Source: Intoshia linei
Lineage: Eukaryota > Orthonectida > Rhopaluridae
Assembly (NCBI GenBank): GCA_001642005.1
Contig: LWCA01000097.1
Location: 1-55,930 of the forward strand
Reading direction: 5' to 3'
Length of the DNA stretch: 55,930 nucleotides
The notes below the pieces were generated by a model, which saw only the letters and a program-made list of their open reading frames with translations, did not search any database and was not told the DNA's origin. Made by a program: the position numbers and the translations under genes. Numbering within the stretch: the first letter of the stretch is position 1; each line of letters starts with the position of its first letter. Below, piece after piece: positions 47,394 to 55,930 of the stretch.

Positions 47394-50300
47394 TAAATGT
47401 TTTGCATTACAGCTAAATAATACCTAAAAACTTCAAATATGTTTATTCTCAAAATTATCTGAATCATTAAATTATATTCATTTTTAATAAAAATTTTGAA
47501 TAAATAATACCGAATTGTATTTAGATTATATTTTAGTCTACAATTAGTTTTATAGATCATAATTTTAAATTTCAAATTAAAATTTAATTCTGACCAAAGC
47601 TCGGATTAGGAGTTAAAAATTTTTGATTGTTTTTAACCCTTTGAGGAATAGTTTGTTGTTACAAATTGACATACATCAAAATGTACGTTGTAAAATGTAT
47701 AACAAGCTACATGTGTATGTGGAAATTGCATTTATTTATTACACAACATGTTACTTTTGCATTAATGTATTCTATTTAGATATCTTATTTAAAAAGCAAA
47801 ATATTTAAGATTATTTACTTAAATAATTATAATTATTTAACATAAGTAAATAGCTTGGCTGCTTGGCTGTACGTCGTACAAAAAGCATCTAACTGAGCCG
47901 ACAGCAGACTATTTTAATTTTACCAAAAAAATTAAATCTACACAAAAATGCTACTATTCACTATTGCATATACTTTAAAGGAATGGTTCCAAAATGTGTG
48001 AAGAAAATTTTTTAATTGTAAATTCTAGAATTATTATAATTGAAAAATTAAAAATTTCTCCTCTAAAATCCTTTTTTAAATTTTCATACAAACATATTTC
48101 CCTAAAACCCTTTTTTAAATTTGAATACAAAAAAATTAAAAATTAATAGCAATAAAATTCAATCTTAACCCTTCGAATATTTTATTAATCAAATATTTAT
48201 TGGGAAAAACTATAAAACACCCCCAAAAACAGGTAATCGAAGTAAAAATATAAACTAAAATTTATTTAAAATTTGTTAATCATGATTCATGACTATATTT
48301 ACTACCATAAATATTTTGTCAGTAACTGATTCCATTAGGTTTGTCAATGTAGTTTGTATAACGTCACACTACGAGGCTGACACCGTGACTTTAATTCAGT
48401 TACGTTGTATCTACGTGTACAGATCAGTATCGCCCAGGCCTTTGGGATATACAAATTCATTGATATTATTTATCGCACAAACTTTTGCGATATCATAATT
48501 AAAGTATATTATCCATCGCACAGATGGAGGATTATTAAAAATTCAATATAGGAAAACCGTAAGATAAAACTGATTTTTCATCAGAACTGAAAAAATAACC
48601 AAATGTAAAGATAGCTGTAGCTATTGAAAATACTTTTTAGCTGATATTAGAATTAGACAATTTACAGTTGTAATAGAACTGCATAGTAGTGGGCCACATT
48701 ATATATACAACACATACATGTATGACAATGTCATATTATGGCATATACAATGTTATGTTATGATATATAGTCAGTTTATTCGAACTGCATTTTATTTAAA
48801 TGCATATTTTTTTAAAAATTCCAATGCAAGCAAGGTTCAATTTTTAAAATAACTAAAATAAACAAAAATACAAAAAAATGTAGTAAAAAAACACGCTTCA
48901 GGGTTGCCAGATATTGGCATTTTGTCTGAAATCCTAGAATTAATAAAGGAACTGAACTTATTAATTACGTTATACACTTGTGGTATTAATAAATTGCTTC
49001 ACCTCTATGGTCTGATAAATTAGCACTTTAATTAAAATTAATATAAGTATAATTAACACAAATAATTAATTATTTAATAATTAACTCATGTTTTTAAACC
49101 GCATCATTTTTAGGCACATTCGATAGGGTTTAATTTTCTAAATATTCCCATGTACTGTTATTACTTTTTTAGTCAACATTGGCGTAGTTATGATGCATTC
49201 CTTTTTATAATGTATTTAAAATATATTATATTTTATTTTTTCATATCATAATATCTTAATAGACCCTTAATATTAAATTTTCTATGATAATTTTGTAATA
49301 TCCCGAAAATATACGAACCAAACTAACAAACAACGTAAAAAAAAATATGGTAGCATATCATATAAATATAATTTTTTTAATTTATGACAGAATGGCTCAT
49401 ACACTATGTATCCAATTTTCCCAATATTTTTTTGAAATAATCCCATAATTATAATTATACAATTATATTAGACAAGGTTGACTGTTATGTACTACATAAA
49501 AACAGCACCTAGCTCTATTGAGGGCACATTTTATTAAATTCCCGTTAAAAATCTAACTTAAAAATTCTATTATTCACTATTATCAATGCTTTAAAAAAGT
49601 GATTCCCAAACTTGTTTCAGGTGGAACCGTCATATCACGTTACTTTTTACTTTAAAGTTTATTATTCCATCTTAATTTTATTTAAAAAATCCAAAAAAAT
49701 TGAGCTAGAAACAAATTAAAAAAAACTGTATAACTAAACATGGAGAACAGTATTATAAAGGCGGTACCACATTTAAAAGCTCAAACGCCAATTTCCGTTA
49801 AAATAAAGTTCAGTTTTAATTTCTTCATAATATTTATACAGTGATATTTAAAATGACAAACGCAACTCGAATAGATAGCGTTAAATATTTTTGATTGCGA
49901 ATTAGTTTTTCTATTTTAAAAATACACACTTTTAGTGCTAATTGCCCATCGAATTCTAAAATTTTCCAAAAATTGTGACACCCTAGTGTACATTATTGAT
50001 CATAGATAAAATTGAAAAACATTGGTTGATAATATTTTAATGAAAGGTCATTTTGATTAGGAATACGTAGATTTGATATTTGTCAATTAAAAATTTTTCT
50101 CTAGATTAACTGGCATAAACTATCAGAATTTAAATAAATATATCTTTTAATATCTTTGTTTTAAATTCTAGTAAAAAGTTTTTGCTATTTTTCATTAGGC
50201 AATTAATAATTTGATAATTTGGGATTTTGACTGTGAATATACAAGTTTTTAAGGTTAAAATTTATAATAATGCTCATGATTCTAAAAAAGATCCCAGAAT

Positions 50301-50509
50301 TTGTATTTTTTAAAAAATCGACATTTTATTTATACAAAAAAGAGTAATTAGATTTTCGATCGTCAAGATACAATTTTCTGAATCTAAATTATTATTTTTG
50401 ACTTTTCTGGTACTGTCAGTTTTATAAATAAAAGGTTACAGACAAAAACACATTTTTAGCAAAATTTACTATTAGTTAACTTTCAAGTAATGCAAACATT
50501 AAAATATTT
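47394..50509. other. Intergenic region after the transporter
   Basis: AATAAA at 47486-47491 could end the transporter transcript. Fragments of the B repeat lie at 47848-48000 and 49475-49690 (GGTTCC, AGGTGGAACC and TACTTTTTACTTTAAAG blocks), repeat G at 48930-49220 and family F interior at about 50000-50430. I see no gene. Confidence 0.55.
48930..49220 (-). repeat. Repeat family G, inverted copy 2
   Basis: The reverse complement of 25966-26240: GCTTCACCTCTATG, then TCTGATAAATTAGCACTTTA, then AGTCAACATTGGCGTAGTTATGATGC. It is noncoding. Confidence 0.6.
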
Positions 50510-51184
50510 TCATTGATTTTCAATATCTTTAACTTTTTCTAATAAATCATCAATTTGTTTTGAGGCACTTTTGGATTTTGAGATTTCTTCTTCAATTGGA
50601 CATTTTTCACTTTGCGTAATTGAAACTTTGGAATTCCTGGACGACGTCAATTCTTTTTTAGTTGTTTGGGTGGATGGAAGTGTAGTTGAAATTGGTACAT
50701 TCTTTACCTCATGTAAATACTTTGAATATGCTGGATGTATTAGTTTATTCAATTTTTTTTTGAGAACTCTTACTTCATACTCAGTAACAAATATTTCATC
50801 TGATTTATAATATTCTTTAACATGTACTATCACATTTTCTGAAAGGTTTTTTGGAGCTCGTTTTTTTAACTTAAATTTTGGCGTATTCTGAATAGTTTCA
50901 AAATATTTTTCGATGAAATACTTTACATTATTTGATACGTATTCAATTCGTGTCAATTCTTCTATACGCATCATATGAATGTTTTTGATGGCATGAATAG
51001 TAATACACATATTGTTATTTATTATTTCTGGATTTATATTGTTCATATTCGATATTTCTGTTTCGCAATCTTTTATAGTATGCAAATCTAATCGAACCTT
51101 TAAAGTTTTTTGTGAATTCAACTTCACATTGTTGATCAATAGTTTGATTTCTTCTTCAGTCGGTGTTCTGTAGCTTTCAGACAT
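50510..51184 (-). CDS. Hypothetical single-exon protein, 224 aa
   Basis: An intact frame from ATG 51184 to TGA, with balanced composition for this genome, so probably real. It is not recognised. It is hydrophilic, without membrane helices or a signal peptide. The N-terminus (SESYRTPTEEEIKLLINNVK) and the middle (KYFIEKYFETIQNTPKFKLK, then ENVIVHVKEYYK) look helical. A Ser/Thr-rich, low-complexity stretch (STTLPSTQTTKKELTSSRNS) leads to a short coiled-coil-like end, KQIDDLLEKVKDIENQ. No intron is needed. It stands alone between repeats. Confidence 0.6.
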   Translation of the reverse strand: MSESYRTPTEEEIKLLINNVKLNSQKTLKVRLDLHTIKDCETEISNMNNINPEIINNNMCITIHAIKNIHMMRIEELTRIEYVSNNVKYFIEKYFETIQNTPKFKLKKRAPKNLSENVIVHVKEYYKSDEIFVTEYEVRVLKKKLNKLIHPAYSKYLHEVKNVPISTTLPSTQTTKKELTSSRNSKVSITQSEKCPIEEEISKSKSASKQIDDLLEKVKDIENQ

Positions 51185-51536
51185 TTTTTAAATTTCCTAT
51201 CAAGGCTATTCAAGTATATTAAATTTATCTGTGCAAATAAAAATAAATTTTATTTATTTTTTTGCCAATATTTGCATAAGTTTTAACATTTTATATTTAA
51301 CTATTCTGTTGTATACATAGTATGTATTACATACACAATGTTATATACTTCATATGCAGTATTTAGTCGGAAAAAGTAATAATGCTAAAAATTTTCAAAT
51401 GTTAGCACACGCATAGAAGGGTGTAAGTCAAATTTTTATATCAAAAGTACACCCACTCATCTTATGAGCAATTTTTGTGTCTTCAATTTGCACCTAATCT
51501 TGCTTTACAATTCTTTAAAAAAACGTTGGGGCTATG

Positions 51537-52010
51537 AAGAGCCGTTTTAAGGCATGGGAAATATGGGCTGTAGCCCACTGTAGCCATCATTAAAAAAGGC
51601 CCCCAAATTAATAAAAGTACTTTACACTTATATCTTAAAAAGTGGCCCCAATTTATTAAAAAATACTTCACATTAATATCATATTTATATTATATATTAG
51701 AAACAGTTTATAAGTTTTGAAGTGTGGGAATTCAAATAGCTAGAAAAATAATAGTTTAAAGAATCAAAGTTCAATTCAATTTAAAATATACTCTACAATG
51801 TTCATCATATAATATTCACATATATATAACCTTTATATTAAGTGAATATTCAAAAAAGAATATAAAAAATTTTTGATTTTCTCTTATTAATTTTCAAAAG
51901 AGAAGCTTCTAAAAAAAAGCCTAAAATATTTTTATCGCTTCGCTCAAAACTTAACGGGTCTCCGGTCCTTTGCTTAGCCCAAAGCCACGAAGTGGCTTAA
52001 GACGGCTCTG
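51537..52010. mobile_element. hAT-like MITE, 474 bp, 8-bp duplication
   Basis: Ends AAGAGCCGTTTTAAGG and CTTAAGACGGCTCTG are inverted copies. GGGCTATG is repeated directly at 51529-51536 and 52011-52018. It is noncoding; the ORF at 51483-51671 is a by-product. Confidence 0.7.
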
Positions 52011-52300
52011 GGGCTATGCATTTAAAGTTTTGAACATATTATCATTCATTGTAACTAATACTTATTAATTTTTTTTTAAATTTTATTGATTTAACTATTT
52101 CTTTTCAATTTATTTTAATAGTAAAAAAATTTTGTTTTATTTTAAAATTGTTACTTTAATAAAATATAAATTTATATAAATATTAAATTTTATAATACAT
52201 ATTTTTTCGATTTTGATAAACCAAAATTTCAATTGAAGTTCAAAAAGTTTATTGAGCAGACAAAAATAATTTATTTTTAATTAAATTTAATATTGTTATA

Positions 52301-52836
52301 ATGTCAAAAATCCATGCATATGGAAATTTTATTGATCAACCTCTCTATTTGAAAAGCAATAAGGTTGATATTTTAGGACGCTATCACTATTTATTGAAAT
52401 ATCAAAAAGCTGTATTAACAGTTAAAAGAATTGCTACTGAGTCAATAAATTTGTGGGAAAAATGTAGTATTCTTCATCAAAATATAAGACAGGTTATAAG
52501 AAAAATCAATACCTGCATTAAAATCTATAAATATTACAGTACAAAAAAATGAGTAAACAGAAAAAATTAAATATTAAAAATTCACGGACAAAATTATTCG
52601 ACATTAAAACCAATCTATATATTTGTATGGAAGATGAAAAGTTTTTTTAATTACCAAGTGATATAGATTGCAATGTTGGTAGAGTATCAAATATAGTCGA
52701 AATGATGAATATTCATCCATCTAAAATGAAAAGAACAGAAAAACGGGAATGCAAATGCGAACCAATTAAAAAAATTTCTGATACTGAAATAAAATATGAG
52801 AATGATTTTAATTACATCCCATCGGTTCCCAAATAA
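52301..52836 (+). pseudogene. Small unrecognised gene or broken coding sequence
   Basis: ATG 52301 opens 83 codons (MSKIHAYGNFIDQPLYLKSN onward) ending TGA. This stop overlaps the ATG of a second frame (MSKQKKLNIKNSRTKLFDIK), which runs to a TAA near 52650. In that same frame it continues LPSDIDCNVGRVSNIVEMMN to VPK-TAA at about 52836. The junction lies in a run of seven A, where one inserted or deleted base would fuse frames 1 and 2. Either this is one decayed gene of about 180 codons or two adjacent small ORFs. The middle of part 1 is helical. No family is recognised. Confidence 0.35.
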
Positions 52837-53042
52837 ACAAATAATTTAAATGAAAAGAATTGACTAGCACTTCAGAAAATATTGGAATTTCAATGATATC
52901 AACAATCACTGTAGCAAATGCAATATTATATATATATTTTAATATTCATGAAAACATTAAAGGCAACAGCTGTAAATACATGATCCAATAATGGTGTTTT
53001 TTGTCGATTAAAAGTAATATTCCCAAATATTAAATACATTAT

Positions 53043-53991
53043 ATGTATTACCCTTGTCGTTTACATATTTTCGACAGGTTACTGTATTATTACGTGGAAG
53101 AAATGTTCCCAACTACCTCATCTCCTAATTCGGATTATTATTTTATAAACACACTGAGAGATCAATTTGACGTTTTACTGTTTAACTATACAAAATTAGA
53201 TGTATCTGATAGAAAATATCCTCGCATGAACCGAAACGATTATAACGAACCTTCATTGTTAATTAAATCCTACAACATGGCTTGTAGAAGCTGGATTTTT
53301 AGCAGTGGTCGATATTTTTAGTAAGAAGAGGTCAAAATTGGATGTGAGCAACCGAGGAATAATGCGATTAAGATTGAATAAACTAATAGAAATTGATTAC
53401 GATTCATTGTGCAACAAAGACCAACGCCAAGGCAGTCACTAAGTAGTATAAATTTAAATTTACTTGTTGATTATTATTTTTTAACACTTTTTTTGATACT
53501 TTAAAATTTAAATAAATAATGCATTTTACTGTTAATAAAAGTAGATATTTTAAGTTTTTATTAAGGGGGCCATGGAATTTTAGGCAAAACTTTTTTGTTT
53601 CATGGCCTGACAAAGGTTGAGAATCGCTGAATTAAATTATATACACATTTCAAGGCAACTAACAATAATCCAAACATAAAATTTGAACGTCGAGGTCCAA
53701 TATGCAAAGCAAGATGCAAGCAAATGCAATTCTATATCTATATATGCTATCAAGTATTCTATGCTTACAAAAAATACCAATTTACGTGGAAGCTATAATT
53801 TTATAGCAGATTATTGGGGGCCGGCTTGGTTTCAATGTAGAAATAATTTGACTGCTATAAAAAAGCTTAAACCAACATGCAATGGTAAAGTATTGGATTG
53901 CTACGAAAAACATCTTGCTATTCAAACGCAATATTTACTAAATGTGGAAATAACAAACGAGATATGCGAACGAGTCTTTTCCAGCTTATAA
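53043..53991 (+). other. Two unexplained exon-like ORFs
   Basis: 53076-53320 follows an acceptor-like TTCGACAG and ends at a GTAAGA donor-like site. It encodes YYYVEEMFPTTSSPNSDYYF, then NYTKLDVSDRKYPRMNRND. 53683-53991 encodes LRGSYNFIADYWGPAWFQCR and KKLKPTCNGKVLDCYEKHLA to a stop, with a Trp/Cys content unusual for random A+T-rich DNA. I could not join the two in phase with confidence and do not recognise a family. Between them, GGTTGAGAATCGCTG near 53615 looks like a hAT end. Confidence 0.35.
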
Positions 53992-55930
53992 AAATTCGCG
54001 GATAGGCATCTCAAGGATATTGCTAACAAATTTATCATTTATGTCAATAAATCTTTCTTATAATGTTATTTATTTATATAATTATATACTGTACTGGACT
54101 GGCAATTAAATGATTGTATTTAGTAAAAGTTTGTCGATCGTCTCAAGTCTAACCCAATTTTATTTAAAATTTTTCATTAGTTCTTTAAATATAAGAGGTT
54201 TAAATATTCTATTATTTGGAAAGAAGTAAAAACTAAATGAAAAATAACTTGAAATTCATATAGGGGCTAATTGTAACACCTTTTTCATTTCCAAATTTTC
54301 TTTTTAACTAAATTTAACGAATCTAACTTATTAAATTGATAAACCTTAATTTTATTCGTTATTTACAATTCTATTGATATCAATTGAATCACAACATTTT
54401 ACTGCAAGTGATGGCGAATTATTTTTTTTAAAGATTGATTATTTTCAAAATTTCATCGTTATAAAGTTTTTATTTAGAAAATTATAAATTAAAAATAGTT
54501 TCTGATGACGAAAATGACAAAAAAAAGAGTATAATGCAGCCATTCTCAACGGGGTCCATGAAAATTATATAAATTTATTACATATTATAGACATTTTCAG
54601 TAACATAAAGTCGTTTTTAAAACGTAAAGGCTCAGAAATACTAATATAAAACATGTAAATCATGTAAAAGTAAATTTTTTTGTATTAAATTAAATTACTT
54701 ACAAGTGTAAAAACTTATTGGGAAACCTCCATTGTTTTATTTTAGGAGCAACGGTTTTATTTAATTATTTTATTAAAATTTATGACTGAGCCAAGTTTCT
54801 TATCATAAAAAAAGCATTAAATTTCAAATTGAAAATATGACAAAAAATCAGTCAATATTCATGATTCTATGAAACATCAACCAAGGGATATAAAATATGA
54901 ATTTTTTATAGGGAAGATAGATAATATAGACTTTTTATTGATCTGATAAAATAAGTAGTAAACAATTAATAATGCACTGTAAACAATACCTGAAAACATG
55001 TTCCATTTTGGGAACATTGACAAGTTAAAAGTTAATATTAATAGTTATCAAGTTTATCATCTCGCAAAAATAGAGTACTCCAAGTCTTTTGACCATCATT
55101 TGTTTTACCATTATGTAATGATTCATTAAAAATTGTCTTTATTATGAATTTTTTTGGGGTCATTTTTAAATGCTAGATGCATTTAAACTAATAATTTATA
55201 AAAATTGTATACAGATATAATTAAAATAGCAATGATATTTGAGATAAAATTCATATTTCTTTTTAGCACGTTTTGTCGTTTCTAAGATAAAATTGTAATA
55301 TACACATTTTAATAAACGCGCAGTAAATAAACAAACATACAAATTTCATTAAAGTTGGATTGTAATTTAGTATTCAATTCAGTTTTTTAGCTCAGCTTCT
55401 AGAGAGTTCATATTTATTTTTTTCATTAAAATGTATTTAAAACATAAATTTTCATAATTTTTCAATTTCATAATGACACACTCCAATTTTCAGAATTAAA
55501 ATAAAATTTTGAAATTTTTATATTTGACCAATATTACAAAAACGCCCTGTGAGGTTAAATATTTCATTTTTTCACTTAAAATTTGGTATATGTCTTAGTG
55601 GGTCGTACATTAATCGTATCCATGTTTAAAATAAAATCATTGGCGCCAATTAAGAAAAAGGGGGGTAAGCGCGCGAAAACCTTAAAAAGGAACACTGCTT
55701 AATGTTTTTACGGTAAATTTTTCTAAAAATATATTTTTTAGGGATTTTTAAGTACTCTCTTCAGCGTGGTATAGAGTATTTTCAACAATAATCAATTTTT
55801 GGAAAAATCGAAGAGCCCTAACATACATATGTGAATATTAGGGGTGTGAATTTTTTCACTTTTTTGCGAAAATACCAAAGTGCCACCCCATACGTGGAAG
55901 ATGGGGTTGAATGATACACAATTATCAAAA
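53992..55930. other. No gene seen
   Basis: A+T-rich DNA. GCAGCCATTCTCAACGGGGTC at about 54536 resembles a hAT terminus but no partner end was found. Confidence 0.5.

Noticed and set aside
1-55930. tRNA, rRNA or CRISPR-like arrays
   Set aside because: No cloverleaf with a TTCRANYC-type box, no rRNA core sequence and no regularly spaced repeats were seen; the genome is eukaryotic.

Overview
ORGANISM. The window is eukaryotic: coding blocks end at GT and resume after AG, codon phase is kept across most joins, and the genes are animal families. These are a membrane adenylyl cyclase pair of the ADCY9 type, an SLC6 glycine-type transporter, the ciliary transport gene IFT88 and a WD40 protein. By eye the DNA is very A+T-rich, coding regions included (Asn, Lys, Ile and Phe are very frequent). 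Introns are bimodal: several of 38-56 bp beside introns of 3-4 kb filled with transposon debris. This fits a ciliated animal with a fast-evolving, A+T-rich genome. I cannot name the species or phylum. LAYOUT. 0-2.4 kb: a three-exon gene of 154 codons, unrecognised, on the minus strand. 2.4-6.9 kb: DNA-transposon relics (hAT-like MITEs with 8-bp target duplications, a pogo-like MITE with a TA duplication) and a composite fold-back repeat. 7.0-15.0 kb: exons of a WD40 protein (+). 15.2-17.2 kb: the C-terminal exons of IFT88 (-), convergent with the WD40 gene. IFT88 lacks its 5' half here, and a single n at 19440 marks an assembly join inside repeat DNA. 21.0-32.1 kb: adenylyl cyclase A (+, 9 exons, 1168 aa). 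32.7-41.2 kb: adenylyl cyclase B (-, 9 exons, 1217 aa), tail to tail with A. Both exon chains close in frame with all catalytic residues present. 44.9-47.4 kb: SLC6 glycine-type transporter (+, 6 exons, 672 aa). 50.5-51.2 kb: a single-exon ORF of unknown function (-). 52.3-54.0 kb: short unexplained ORFs. The remainder is repeats or featureless A+T-rich DNA. MOST INTERESTING. (1) The 3.1 kb intron of cyclase B carries a decayed fragment resembling a superfamily-1 helicase of the alphavirus-like RNA viruses, followed within about 100 bp by a broken Ty3/gypsy RNase H fragment. This looks like a retrotransposon-assisted endogenous viral element. (2) The 4.2 kb intron of cyclase A carries, antisense, a copy of cyclase B catalytic exons with their intron, bounded by a 16-bp inverted repeat, as if captured by a DNA transposon. 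(3) The cyclase pair is an inverted paralogous duplication with a partly shared intron plan. HOW THE GENES RELATE. The two cyclases would both make cAMP at a membrane. The transporter imports a small amino acid with Na+ and Cl-. IFT88 serves cilium assembly. No shared pathway is demonstrated by the sequence.
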